NCBI GenBank assembly: GCA_963693305.1 | Contig: OY855905.1 | Location: 26,217,937 to 26,281,936 of the forward strand | Source of the DNA: Meandrina meandrites | Taxonomy: Eukaryota; Cnidaria; Anthozoa; Scleractinia; Meandrinidae | DNA: 64,000 nucleotides | Direction: 5' to 3' | Part shown: positions 46,736 to 59,010 of the stretch, piece by piece | Numbering within the stretch: the stretch's first letter is position 1 | Layout: each line of letters starts with the position of its first letter | Notes under the pieces: model-generated | Told to the model about the DNA's origin: nothing | Seen by the model: the letters and a program-made list of their open reading frames with translations, nothing else | Databases searched by the model: none | Position numbers and translations under genes: made by a program

Positions 46736-48270
46736 AATTATTTTTGGAACACCACCAGACAGTTGACCCCCACGCAAGAGCACCCCAGGTTGCCAGGGGG
46801 CGGTTTGGGTGTCCATCTACTAATTTTTAACTTCAAATTCTAATTTTAAAACCACATTAAATCTTTAATATTTCTTATTTCTCCAAATTTTACTAATCCT
46901 TTGAGAAAAACTATCTATTCCCAAACATCCCCAAAAATCACCAAAAAATTTACAAAACACCGCTAAACATAGCTTTTGTAGGATGAGCGGAGGGTTTTGG
47001 GAATGCTTGAAACGGGAGCGAGATATTCGCATTAAACCCAAGTTAAGCGGTGTAAAAACGGGCTTCAGGCGAACCCCCGCCTTAAAGCGTGCTGTTTACA
47101 ATTTCCGTGACTTTGCGGTAGCTGGCATCTAGGCACAACCCATTTTTGTTCAGAAAATAGTCTATGAACTTTTCCAGTTTAATTTCCGTTTTTTGTCACT
47201 TTGACTTACCGTGCTTACCACAATGAAAGTATTACAAGAACGCTGCATACTTCTTAACCTCGTCTCCAGGTCAATCCGCGCGAAACAATACACAACTATA
47301 ACATAACCGGTGCACCATCCAAGGGATGAGTACATTGCGTGCGCGCAAATAAAAGGTAACAACTTCGCTGACCAAGCAGCTGTAACCGTAGACTCGGACA
47401 ATTCAAATTTCAGTTGCAACCGAAGCTCGCACGCCACCCCCCTCCCCCACCACCACCACCACCACCAAAAAAATAAATAAATAAATAAATAAATTTTGCT
47501 ATCCAGAGCATCGTGATGAATGATCATCGACTAATAATCCTGCAAGTGCCCCCTGGCTAATAACCGGAAACAAGAATTTAATCCTCCTAAACTCTTCTTT
47601 ACTACAAACTGTAGGTCGCTCAGTTTGTTTAACAATTTAATGATGACATCAGTGTCGGTTATCTAATGAAGACGATTTAAAGGGGCGCTGTCACGGAGAT
47701 TGTTGCGTTTTGGGGAGAAAATGTTCTAAAGATAAAATGAAATGCTTTTTCACGTACACAATATTCCCAGAAAGTCAAGAGAAGAAAAAGTATTGATTTT
47801 CTCAAAGGAAGGACACAAAACAAAGGAAAAACTTGAAAAGTCAGCCTGATGTTTTCAAGTTGCAGCCATTCGCATCCTGGCGATCCGCAGCCAAACGCCC
47901 TTAATTACAGCTTCGGAGAACTGGTTGGGTAGTTGTATAAAACTAAACCAGTATTTTTTGGTCTCCTGTGATTAGAATTTCTTTTGGCCTTTCAAAGGTA
48001 TCCTAGAAAAATTATTTTTGGAACACCATCAGACAGTTGACCCCCACGCAAGAGCACCCCAGGTTGTCAGGGGACTGTTTGAGTGTCCATCTACTAATAT
48101 TCCTCCAAATTTTACTAATCCTTTGAGAGAAACTATCTCTTCCCAAACATCCCCAAAAATCACCCAAAAATTTACAAAACACCGCTAAACATAGCTTTGT
48201 GAAATGAGCATAGAGCATAGTTTCTGGATTACTTGAAACGCGGATGAGATATTCGCATTAAACAAAAGTT
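46736..48270. repeat. Pair of direct interspersed repeats (46736-47045 and 48009-48270)
   Basis: Both start AAATTATTTTTGGAACACCA, continue CAGACAGTTGACCCCCACGC, and end near GAGATATTCGCATTAAAC. The second copy lacks about 45 bp. A following phrase (GCGGTGTAAAAACGGGCTTC at 47045) recurs at about 49687. The class is unknown to me. Confidence 0.65.
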
Positions 48271-48307
48271 TTTTTTATTGAAACACATTTATTTAGAGTA
48301 TTATTTA

Positions 48308-49347
48308 GGACCAATTCGCACTAGCGGACAAATTTTGTAAGAATTGGTAGATTTCATCATTAATGTGTTACTTGTTACAGAAAACAAGTGCGAATACGTT
48401 TTTTGAGACCAAGAACTTGTCAAACAATTCAGGAAAAGAAAGAAGCAGTTGTCTTATGATTGGTCCGCGTTGCACGCGCGATACATTTTGTCAAACAATC
48501 GCAAAAACAAGTGCAAACGACTTGTTGGACAAGGGCAAATTTTGTCAAAACGGACAAATTTTCAAAGGGGCCGATGTCCTGCCTCAAGGCAGGACAAGTC
48601 ATGACAAGTCGCACTCCAACGCCCCTCGTAATGCCAGATAACAATACGTTGTTGATTGGCTATTGTGTTTGGTCTGGATTGTACTAAAAAACAACACGCG
48701 AAATTTTTCCGCGATAGGCGGCAAAACATGTTTGTGTGCCGAGGTGAGGTCGTGGGAGGATGGTAATACCGGGGTTGGAACAAAAGAATAGCGGAGGGAA
48801 CCAGTTTGTGCCGATAAATGGAGGGGAAAAGAAATAGTTTACTTGCGACATTTTCCCCGCACGAGCACAAAAACATCACTACACGCGCGCGCGCACTTCA
48901 AATGCAAATCGTTTTAAAATTTTTCACCACGTGGACCTGCCTAATTATTTGATGTTTGCACAAGACGACCGTGCCGAGAAATGTACTAGGATGCCAGAAG
49001 CACGTGCAGAGCTATTGTAAAGGCCCGTTTACACAGGCGATTTTTGTCGCGCTGAAGTTGCATCAAGTTTCGAACATGTTCGAAACCTGACGCAACTTCG
49101 GCGCGACAAAAATTGCATTGAGTTGCGCGACAAAAATTGCCTGTGTAAACGGGCCTTGCAACTTCGTGCAACTTCGGCGCGACAAAAATTGCATCGAGTT
49201 GCGCGACAAAAATCGCCTGTGTAAACGGGCCTTAATAATAATTACACCTTTTGTTTTTTTCAAATTGTCTCTGACTTGTCGCGACAATTTTGTTTTTGTC
49301 AAAAATGTTATGACATTTAAAACTTGTCCGCTAGTGCGAATCGGCCC
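48308..49347. mobile_element. Inverted-repeat element with TTGTC/GACAA words, with nested MITE
   Basis: GGACCAATTCGCACTAGCGG at the left is mirrored by CCGCTAGTGCGAATCGGCCC at the right with two mismatches. GACAA, TTGTC and ACAAGT words recur through both ends. The MITE at 49020-49233 lies inside the right part. Confidence 0.65.
49020..49233. mobile_element. MITE (AGGCCCGTTTACACAGGCG ends), nested
   Basis: AGGCCCGTTTACACAGGCGA on the left and its mirror on the right. GCGCGACAAAAATTGC words and TGCAACTTCG are repeated inside, partly as a tandem duplication (about 49085-49160 and 49160-49215). Confidence 0.7.
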
Positions 49348-49790
49348 TTACTTACAAAAAAAAAAATACTTACAATACAGATACTTGTTTACAATCAGAA
49401 GTCATGGACTTCTGTTACAATACATTGCTTATTAATTACAAAGAAAACATTAAAATACCTACACACATTACGCTGTATTTTTTACTTTTTTTAAGAAAAA
49501 CAGTCAATTACACATTATTGAGTGAAAAGGAAGAAAGACTAGGGAAGTGAAATTTGCAAAGTGATTGAAAAAATGGGAGGGGGAGAAAATAATAAGAATA
49601 AGAATAAGTAAATAGGTAAACAAAAAGGAAGATGAGTAAATAGGTATATATAAAAGGTTGAGGTCACGTTCCCGTACCCAAGTTTAGCGGTGGAAAAACG
49701 GGCTTCAGGTGTACCCCCGCCTTGTTAAGTTGACATATGACGTGAAGTGTATGAAAGAATTCATACTTGAACTGTGAACGATAGATGCAA

Positions 49791-49920
49791 AGTAAAGAAA
49801 TGATCCTCGCAGTGAAATTACAATTAAATAAATTGCAAAGAAAGAAGTCCGAAAAAATTCAGGGCTTCAACGTTGAAGCCCTGAGCTGAGCTTCTTCACT
49901 GCGAGGATCATTTCTTTACT
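49791..49920. repeat. Double hairpin (26-bp outer arms, 12-bp inner arms)
   Basis: Outer arms 49791-49816 and 49895-49920 (AGTAAAGAAATGATCCTCGC and mirror) pair perfectly. The inner palindrome CAGGGCTTCAACGTTGAAGC starts at 49860 and ends at 49883. Confidence 0.75.
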
Positions 49921-50420
49921 TCCAGTTGATTTACTGATTTTTGCCCCTCCCCCTTCTCCCAATTACCTTTTATAATTTGTTAATATTCGTCTTTCTACTT
50001 TAATTTCTTCGTACCACACAGTAATTTCGTTCCCTTTCTCGGCTCTCCAGTAGCTGAAGAGAAGGGAATATCTTTCTCGCAGGATACTTTGTAACTTTAC
50101 TCTCTCTCTTTCGAAATGCATCGCCGGTGAATCTTGAACCCAGAGGGGTCCGCTTGTTTTAACTGTCCGCGAAGCTTCACATTCTATCAGTGCTAAAAAT
50201 GTGCTTGTCTTGTCCACTGCGAGAAGCCACCCTCTCAGGTTTCTTGAGGTCCCAGTACGCGTGAGCGAGAGCTTATAAATTGACTAAATTGTGTACGTAT
50301 TAGTTAATGGAAAATACTAAAACGAGACTGTTTTAGACTATTTTAGGCCTCGATTTTCTCCACTACGGCCACGATTCAATCAAATGATTCCTCCGCTATT
50401 ATTCTTGGACCACGAGCGTC

Positions 50421-51342
50421 GCGCGCGTGTATCACCGCTAAATGTAATAACAACACTAAATGTAATACCAACCGTAAATGTAATAAAAATTAACTCTAAA
50501 TGTAATACTAACCGCAAATGTAATAAAAATCAACCCTAAATGTAATAACTTACCCCACCATAAATGTAATACAATTTAACGCTAAATGTAATAAACTGAC
50601 CAACCGTAAATGTAATACAAGTTAACCTTAAATGTAATAAAACGTTACTAAGGGTGGCAAAGGCGTAAATAACGGTCAATATCACCGTTAGGCGCAGATT
50701 ACCCCCGGGGAGTTACTCCCATACAATACCTATACAGGTATGCCGGTGCCGCCCAACGGGGTCGTGATTTTGGAGCTCCTGAGTTAGAGCGGGGTATCCA
50801 TTTTAGAGACGTTTCCTAAAACGGGGTATAGTATTTTGAACGCACGAAAGGACCAGTTTTGTAAGCAGCCATTTGAAATTATTCAAGGAGAGATTGCTTT
50901 TAAAAATACGATTCAAAACTGTTGCACCCTGTGTTGCGCATCGTTAGCTTACGAGCATGGTTCTGTGTTTTAGTTTAAAATTTCAATTGCTATATCAAAT
51001 TTAAGGCAAATTCTTTCTAAAACGGGTCCAAATTTGGAGTCCCGGGCGGCACAAGCCCACCCAAAAAATACCCGAGACTTCAAGTGATGCCCGGTAACGA
51101 TAAGGGAGCTTTTAACACTATGTTATTACATGTGAGGTTAACTTGTCTTACATTTACGGTTGGTCAGCTTATTACATTTAGCGTTAAATTGTATTATATT
51201 TACGGTGGGGTAAGTTATTACATTTAGGGTTGATTTTCATTACATTTGTGGTTAGTATTACATTTAGAGTTAATTTTTATTACATTTGCGGTTGGTATTA
51301 CATTTAGCGTTGTTTATTACATTTAGCGGTGATACACGCGCG
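50421..51342. mobile_element. Fold-back element with about ten TAAATGTAATA units per arm
   Basis: Left arm 50421 to about 50640, right arm about 51122 to 51342, mirrored unit for unit. The outermost GCGCGTGTATCACCGC pairs exactly with the right end. Each arm has ten near copies of xTAAATGTAATA spaced about 20-24 bp. The centre (50645-51115) carries a further composition-distinct segment with GC-rich words such as GCCGCCCAACGGGG, possibly another insertion. No coding frame. Confidence 0.8.
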
Positions 51343-51344
51343 TC

Positions 51345-53790
51345 TCCTTGTTAAAAGTGATTTACTCGCGCCCTCGCGCTCGTGCTCAACCACTCGACTC
51401 GTAGTCTATCTTTGTCGTAATGATTACTGAGTGAATCGACGTACAATACCCCAGTCAGAGAAGAGGTTGTTTCTTTTTCCTTGTCAATTATTAACTCAAT
51501 TCGCGTCTAAGTTGAGCTTTTAATGCAAGAAAAAATGGGAATGTTCTATGAAAGAAAGACTGAAACAGGAACAAAATATAGTACACTCATTTTGTATATA
51601 AGAACGTCTAATTTTGCGGCTGAGGCTGAGCGTTCTTATTTTTTTTTTACGATTTGAGGCTGAACACATTCTTAAGACGTTCTTAAGTTACATGTTATAG
51701 TATTTCATTAAATCAATGCGGACGTGGCCAGGAAGGAAGCGTTTCAAAGAAACGTAAAGAAGTTGGACTACAAACTGAGATGTTCTTCATAGTCTTCATA
51801 GTGTATCATGCCATAAGAAAAGAACATTGTTAATGTTAAGGTTTTCCTTTTAAGCATTGAGTTAATCGTGCTGTCAGACCACGGTTTTGCATTTATTATA
51901 CTACTCATTTAACTAGAACTGAAAAAAAAAACAAATGGGCAAAATAAAGACGTTGTCCAACTCTCAGACTGGGATAAAAAAGAGTGTAACTGAAAAAAGC
52001 TAAGTTCGTTTGGTTTCTGCAGTCGCGTTAATAACAGCATTCAATGTAAACGCAACCTGTCTGGCCTATCAAGATTGACGGTTCGTACAAATCCTATCGA
52101 CTCTTTTATACCTCGTGGAACTTTTCTGTTAAGCTCTACATTGTAAGCACGTTGTTGACTTGTGTCTCCGAGCCTGAAGGAAATACACCTTACACCCGGA
52201 ACTTTTAGGAACAAGGAAGACCGTAAATTCCCGTAAACGCCCGCGTGGGAAGTACTGGGTTCGCCCCCTTATCCTGCGGCCCGACCTAAGGTGCCGCGCA
52301 ACTCAGCTTTTTTCCAGGTCATAACGTCCTGATTGATAAACGTACATCTTATTTATCTGTGTAGCACGTTGAATGAATGATCCGCATCAGAATTGTTAAG
52401 GAGAAATAAAAACACTGATTAACGAACCCCCGCACTTATCCTTGAATGACCTTTTACGCCAATTATTACCTTAGGATTTACTGAACAAACAAACAAAAAA
52501 CTCGCCAAAAATCCCATGTTCCTTGTCAACTTTATATATTTTATACATTTTTTTACAAATACAGACGAAAAAAATCGAAATCTAAGTAAAAGGAGATCGC
52601 TACACAACAAATTGTAACCCTTCAGTCTTTTTTCTTTAGCGTTTAGCTAGATCTTTTTACGCTATGTATTAGATAACAATGTCTTTACACTCTTTAAATC
52701 CCGACTCGTGAAATCTGTGAAATTTTGAAATTAGCGTACTTCCAACAAGCGGACGTGACATGCTGACATATTTTGATTCGTGGGCTAGCTATCCATGCCC
52801 TGTTATCCACGGCGATTTGTGTGAACCTAGAATTTTTTTTAAGTGGAAATATAGCTGGTTTTCTGGGCTGATCGCTCACAACCGAACTCGTCTTTTTCTA
52901 TGCGGTGTTTGTCATTCGACTCAAACTCTGGGAGGTCTGACACAGATGGTTTTGCAATTGCCTCGCCATGGTATGAATGTTATTTATATTCGCAAGCGGC
53001 GTGTTGCGTGTGATCTCTAACAGGAAGTATTCGACCTTCTTTATTTTCCAATCTTGGCATTGCCTGCCTTGAGAGCTGCCTGAATCATTTCCGGTTTTGC
53101 CGATTTCCGAACTGTGTTGAAATGGGGTTTCATTCAGTCGGGGGGCGGGCGTGATTCCTAATACTTGTGCATAGACGTAAGTGTAAATTGCGCAAATATG
53201 CTAATTGTATTATTTTGATGAGAAACAGATCTTCGATTAAACGGAGAAAAGGCGACAGCTCAATAGGACTCTTCGGTCTTTCTGTTTTTATCCGCAAACT
53301 CGCGGGATATTATCTCTTTTCTAGAGCGTATTATATAGATTAACCTAAATGCGTTTCCGTGCCATCGCTAACATGAAAGCCATGTAGTGTTTCTGGCAAG
53401 AACTTTCCCGGAGTTTTATTAAGACGTGTTATTTCTCTTTACTCAATCCCGCCTCCTGCGTCGTGTTTATCATTCACTGTTGTGTGAAGTTTTACTCTTT
53501 TATTGTTTTCTTTTGAGATATATTTGATAGGTGTCGATAAATATTTATATAAAGCAGAGCTAGGAATTTGGTCAAGAAACACGAATAGACCCTTAGCAAA
53601 GCTGGATTAATCCAAGCTATGTAATCCTTCAGGAAATATTCCATCTTACGGAGCGAACTTTGCGACTTAACATCGAAATAAATGCGTCCTTTCAGGACGA
53701 TTCTACGAGGTGGCCCTTGAACAGACTCATGCCCCCCTATCACGCCCCGCCATAAAAGCTTTAATTTATCATCTCCATTTACAATTCGGC
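51345..53790. other. No gene recognised (intergenic)
   Basis: AT-rich, mostly unique-looking sequence. The 86-codon frame at 52760-53020 and the 83-codon frame at 53492-53743 show no domain and no splice context I can trust. It may hold upstream control sequence for the zinc-finger gene at 53837. Confidence 0.4.
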
Positions 53791-53836
53791 CGACAACGAG
53801 CCCCGTGATTGGTCGTTCGTCACCCCACCTAACTCC
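53744..53836 (+). promoter_or_regulatory. Possible core promoter of the zinc-finger gene
   Basis: GCCCCGCC then CATAAAAG (53751-53758) could be a GC box and a TATA-like element, and GATTGGTCG (about 53808-53816) is an inverted CCAAT. The order is unusual (CCAAT after TATA), so this is weak. Confidence 0.25.
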
Positions 53837-54766
53837 ATGTCAATCCCATCTTGTCAAGCGAGGCACATTTCATGTGTTTTGTTGGAGTACGCAGTTCAAA
53901 CCATGCAAGCATCACAAAATAATCTGGGATTGTTTCGCGTTTTCAAGCCAACAATTCTGTTTCACGCACCTTCGCTGCCATCTCTGCAACAAATCTTTCG
54001 CCCGCCCGAGCTGGGAAATTCATCAGCGCTTTGGAAGCAGGCTGTGGGACCGCTTGGCTTTGCTGCAGCTTTCACTACAACGCCTCCACCCCCTGTTAAC
54101 GTCCAAGTTTCTCCGATGAATTTTTGCGCTGAATCTCAAACAGCCATTCCTTCCATTTGCGTCGTGTCCCAAAACTCTGAGCAGCCAGTCAAGCCGAATT
54201 TTAAACCCGCGCCGGTTTTGCGTGTGCTCGAAGAATCGGCTGAAAATTCGAACGTTTGCGTCCCAAATTTGAATGGCAAAGCAAGGAAGAAGAAGTACCC
54301 TTGCCCATTGTGCGATATACGATGCAGCAACAACGGACAGCTTCAAGGTCATTTGCGAATTCATACCGGCGAAAAACCGTTTCAATGTTCTTTTGATGGC
54401 TGCGAGAGACGCTTCGCTCGTAACGAGGAGTTGACGCGCCACAAACGCATCCACACCGGCGTTCGACCCCACAAGTGCGAAATATGCAACAAGGCCTTTG
54501 GAAGGAAAGATCATTTGAGCAAACATCAAAAGACACATCTTCAAAATTCCGAGAAAAAAGTGTTTACTTGCGTTGTGCTGGGATGCGGCCAGAAGTACAG
54601 TCGCTCCGATGCCCTGACTAGGCACCAGTGGACTGCCCATTCCTTGACAAAGGCGAGTTCTAGGGCGATGAAGCGCCTACCTCGTGATCCGCACGTCTTG
54701 AGAGCTATGAATCCATGCTCGGTCCCGGCCAGTGGTACGTGGTTGAACTCGCAACACTCCAGCTAA
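53837..54766 (+). CDS. C2H2 zinc-finger transcription factor, Egr-like, single exon
   Basis: 309 codons open from ATG at 53837 to TAA at 54764-54766; an internal ATG at 53903 is a possible alternative start. Residues 1-150 are Pro/Ser/Asn-rich with no fold I know. Four fingers follow. F1: C156, C159, H172, H176. F2: C184, C189, H202, H206, with a RNEELTR helix. F3: C214, C217, H230, H234, with RKDHLSK. F4: C245, C250, H263, H268, with RSDALTR. F1-F2 and F2-F3 linkers are TGEKPF and TGVRPH; the F3-F4 linker is long and atypical. F2 and F3 resemble the RSDELTR/RSDHLTT helices of Egr proteins, so a GC-rich, Egr-like target is likely. The C-terminal 40 residues are basic and unrecognised. There is no intron. 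Alternatives are a KLF/WT1-type or orphan cnidarian factor. Confidence 0.85.
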   Translation: MSIPSCQARHISCVLLEYAVQTMQASQNNLGLFRVFKPTILFHAPSLPSLQQIFRPPELGNSSALWKQAVGPLGFAAAFTTTPPPPVNVQVSPMNFCAESQTAIPSICVVSQNSEQPVKPNFKPAPVLRVLEESAENSNVCVPNLNGKARKKKYPCPLCDIRCSNNGQLQGHLRIHTGEKPFQCSFDGCERRFARNEELTRHKRIHTGVRPHKCEICNKAFGRKDHLSKHQKTHLQNSEKKVFTCVVLGCGQKYSRSDALTRHQWTAHSLTKASSRAMKRLPRDPHVLRAMNPCSVPASGTWLNSQHSS

Positions 54767-56740
54767 CTTATCGCCCGGCTCATGATTTGTTTATTATGAA
54801 ACATGAGTGAAAGAAATGTCAGACCCGCCGAGGAACAAGCAAGTCCACAAACGGACGATCACACCGAAGAACCTGAGAAACTACCGGTGAATTAATATTG
54901 CGGATGATTCGTGGATGGAATTGTTTTATTTTTGCGATTTGGAAGCTAAAGTGCACTGAAGTTGCTATCATCGCCTGCTTGCATTTACTTCATGCTTTCA
55001 TGGTGGTATAAAGACTTGGGAGCGCGACCTTATCTTTGAAATTTAATATCAGTCGGACAAGTCACAATTCGCCACTTAACCAATGCTTTGGGGCTTCTAT
55101 TATAAAGAAGCCGGCGATCTTGGACGCGTGAAAAAGCGGCAAAGCTGATTCACAAAAGATCTAAACAATTCATTAATAACCAAATAATTATCCCAGGTGT
55201 ATTTATTTTGTTCAAAGACTTCTTCCTCACTCCATCTGTTTATTTGCCATAATTGAGTAGCGTTCGCAATTATTTCAGTCAAATTTGCAAATCAACGCTG
55301 CTCAAAGGCAATTTAGTATTCTATTAAGAACAGTGTTAGCTAACGCTTTCATTAGCAAATAACAATAGAGTTGTTATCTTTGGCAATCTATTGTAGCACT
55401 TTACGCCATTTTCCTTCACAAATTGATAATTTGTCGTTCAATGGAAGAAAAACAACCGCATCAAACAAAACTGACGCCCGCCGGGAAAGGACAATGCATT
55501 TTCCGTGGGAAAAATGATAGACAATAGATTCATTTTAATGACGAGCTACCTGTAACAGATTTTGAGATTTTTCAATAGTTATAATTAAAAATGTGTAACA
55601 CTGTAGTTATTCGCATATAATTATTCTTGTGTCGTTGCTGCTTTGATGTTTGTATCCGTCAAGAGAACAACCGTAGTGATAAGTTTAGAATGCTGACATC
55701 ACATGGCAGGCAAAACCATCGAGTGTGAGACAACTGACTCCAAAACACTCACGCCTACCGCGAACAAATAAACTGCTCAAGTGACAATAACATTCCCGCT
55801 AAGGCGCGCCGATTGTGGTGTAAACTGAGTGGGCAAAACATAGGAAGTGATAACATTTCCGCAAAGAATTATAGTCCAACAAAACAGTTGTATAACCATT
55901 TTTTACGCTAATTTGTTGAAAAAGGTTGCTAGAGAAGTTAAAGAATGTTTTCTTTGTGCAATGGGTATAGACCACTTCATTTTGATTCTGAACTTCCACC
56001 TCGTCATTTTGTGATTTTTGAGGGGCGTGATTCTGAAGTACGTGCACCGCCAATTACAATTATTTCTGCGGTTCCAATTTTTGCCAACAAGTTTACAGTG
56101 CTTATTTATTGTCGGAGCCTTGCGTTTTTCTATAGGAACTTGAAACCTTACAGCACTTTTCCTCTGAAGGTGACCAAACTGCTTGAAACGATTTATGATA
56201 AGGCCTTTCCCTTTCCGTGCCTCTCAATTTGAATAGTGTGTGGTTTTTCAGTTTCAATTTACTGTTCGTAACAGTCATTTATTCATGTTTAGGTCACATA
56301 AAACAATGCAATGTGGGCGTGTGAAAAGTGTTTTTTCTTCCGAGGGTCATAAGCGGCGCGACTCTGATTTCCTTTCAACACTTCGCCGCCATTAAATTGG
56401 TCTCTGACAAATGGAAATAATTTGAACGTTTTCATTTTCTCATAAGGTCCGTCGTGGTCACTTCCACACAATTTCGGATTTCGTGCAGGTTTATATACCT
56501 TCTGTGCCTTAGAAATTTATTGTTTATTAGCCTCGTTTAGGATTCCCCCCTACGCAGACAACCAAAAGATATATATCGCTAAAACGAAGACCTCCTTCCT
56601 CCTGGTAACCGGCTTGCAAGTAGATATCAGTTCTTGTGGTAAAGTGAAAATCACAGGTTACCTGCGCTTACAGAGTTCCATGCCTAGGGACAGACGCAAG
56701 TACTTAATTAATGTGCGTGATCATGACAGGCCATGTAAAG
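54767..56740. other. No gene recognised (3' flank and intergenic)
   Basis: AT-rich sequence after the zinc-finger stop. I see no clear AATAAA within the first 200 bp and no coding block. The 95-codon frame at 55945-56232 has no domain or splice context. Confidence 0.4.
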
Positions 56741-56748
56741 GGGACGAT

Positions 56749-56880
56749 TCCCCCCAGGGCACAGTACCTTTGGGTCACTCGCGCGAGCGAAGCCACTCCG
56801 CCGGCTGCCGCCTCTCACTAACTCGTTTTTGCGGCTTCGCCGCTCGCGCGTGTCGCCCAAAGATAAACTTGCCCGGGGGC
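56749..56880. repeat. GC-rich inverted repeat
   Basis: CCCCCAGGGCACAGTACCTTTGG and a CTCGCGCGAGCG word at the left are mirrored by CGCTCGCGCG, CCCAAAGATAAACTTGCC and GGGGGC at the right. A small DNA element is likely. Confidence 0.5.
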
Positions 56881-58849
56881 TAGATTACCTCCCTTCCCGA
56901 CTCCCTCTCAATCGCGCTTTAGGCTCTCCCCTCGCACTGAAATTCCCTTCCTTCCTTTCCTATATACGCCTTACACGTACCCCGGTCGTTAAGTGTTTGA
57001 TCTTTGGTTGGGAAGAATATCGGATACAGCCGAACCTCCGCTGACCGATACCTCCCATACGCGGGCGATAAGAAGTCGTGGGTTTCAGCCACAATATTAC
57101 ATTTTTAACCTCCCAAAAGCGGGTCTGCCTATTCCCGCCAGTTTCACGCGTGCGGTGCGGCCGGGAATAAGCAGACAACAATCCCTTTTCACAGCCGCTT
57201 TGACTTTCTAAAAGTCGTTCGCTTCTCGTTTCCGGTTTGGCTGTCGCTCTCGCTTTCGCGCTTCGCGCTCTGTGAGCTCAACTTGGAGGCAAGTCTAACA
57301 GCCGCTAAAAATCAACTGCCGTTGCTCGAGACATGTTGTATTGCTAGCCAAGTAAAAGCTAACTGCATACACTATACGGATAGTACTGGGCCGTCAGCGA
57401 CTCTTGGTCAATGACGGCGCAACGAGAAACATGCTTGTTGTTTGCAGCCCAAGTACCACAAATTTAGCTTGAATGAAACCGGTAACTTTTCTAGTAAGCA
57501 AATTAAAATGTTCGTGATACCCCCTAGCTAGTTGTCGAGACTTCTTTGGAAACACTAAACTTCAAGGGCATATCAAAGATGTTGTTGTCTCGTATTAATT
57601 TCATATGCATTACAGAGGGGAGAAAAACGCCACCACCCACCACACTGTGGGCACCACCCCTGCCCCCTTTTAAGACAGCTGAGGGGTTATGTCACGGTCA
57701 CACTGTAACTCATTGTAAGTGTACAAAGCTACTTACTAATCGAAGGAAAGCTAATAAAAGTTACCTGGAAAAAAAAAAGAAAAAATGAGGTAAAAATAGG
57801 GGACAAGGATGAAATGACAAACTGAATCAAACCGAGTCATCTGACTTCATCTCGCAGGAAAACCTGACGGGGAGGCAAGACTGTTGCAGTCAGTCTGTGT
57901 ACATGCGCTCCCTGGGGGCCCATGAAAATTCGCCCTCAGGGAGACTATGTACCGATTGACTGGGAGGCGGGCCGGAGGTATCTAAAAGTACAAATATTCT
58001 GATGTAAAATTCACTTTTCGAACCATTAAGTACAATTGCAAAAAGTAGTCTAAAAAGTTTTGTTACTGAGGAGATTTACTTACAGTTAATGACCGTTTCT
58101 TGCACCGATTCTTCTCGGTCCCAACTTATACATTACTGAATAGAATAAACGCGATGTCCTACAATGATCCTTGAGATAACTGGTGTCGTATCGCAGCCTT
58201 TTTGAGTTCATTCTAAACTCCTATTTTCACGACAAAGACAACATTCATTCATTGACTTGTCATTTTTCTTTATCCGAACCTGAAAAGACAATGCGTGTCG
58301 TAAAAAGCTTTACAAACTTGACGTTTTGTATGCTACAACATACATCTTCAGAAGTGACCGTTAGCTAGATTATTATTGAATTGAAATGTGAAGAAAAAGA
58401 AAAAGACTGGTATTTAATCTAAACAACATGTAACAATGCTAACAATTAATAACAATCCTGAAATCTGCGGCAAAAAGTGTACATATACAAGGCTAGGAAA
58501 GAAAAAGTTTCTCACTACCAACGTTTTCATTCAACGCGGATTCAAGGCGGGCTTTAAATCACGAATTAACAATGTCTCCTTAATTTGACAATGTATATCT
58601 GACCGACCAGTTGCTAAAATGTCAAAATTATCCCATTTACTATTATGGCCCGTGGAAGTAAAGTGATCAGCAATGGCTGACGTTTGACAGCTGTTAGTAA
58701 GGGCCTTAAATGTTCAGTTTCGATTCAGTTTTTCTATCGTGAAATCAACGCTTTGTTTTTCCAAATATAAAAATCATCACAGTCCCAGCAGCTTGCCTTA
58801 TAAACCACCTTTGGCATCTGCTAAAATAGGTATGTAAAGACAGGTATGG
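56881..58849. other. No gene recognised (intergenic)
   Basis: Includes another GCTGACCGATACC/GCGGGCGATAAG phrase (57020-57070) like the pogo-type ends elsewhere, an A-run at about 57768-57785, and a CCCTGGGGGCCCATG/CCCTCAGGG hairpin near 57910-57945. No coding block that I can support. Confidence 0.35.
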
Positions 58850-59010
58850 GTTCTAACAATGGCCGGGCTCGTTGTTTGATGTTCTTAGGTAAGGCACTTA
58901 TAGTTCCTCTCTGCACAGTGCCTCTTTAACACTACCCAGGAGTAAAAACGAATATTGGCGAATGAGTGTGGTAACCTGACAAAAACCTGGGGTTTAATAA
59001 ACAATTCCCT
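58850..59010 (+). mobile_element. Diverged SINE fragment
   Basis: GTTCTTAGGTAAGGCACTTA, CCTCTCTGCACAG and ACCCAGGAGTAAA follow the SINE body seen at 12325-12626 and 17060-17305, with many changes. A similar short fragment is at about 63225-63310. Confidence 0.4.

Noticed and set aside
50421..51342. CRISPR-like array (regular 11-12 base repeats with spacers)
   Set aside because: Spacers are short (about 10 bp) and related to each other, the array is mirrored in two arms, and the DNA is metazoan.
54023..54640. 205-codon minus-strand frame opposite the zinc-finger gene
   Set aside because: A mirror of the finger-coding sequence; no recognisable motif.
55945..56232. 95-codon plus frame as a gene
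   Set aside because: No similarity, splice context or upstream signal that I can see.
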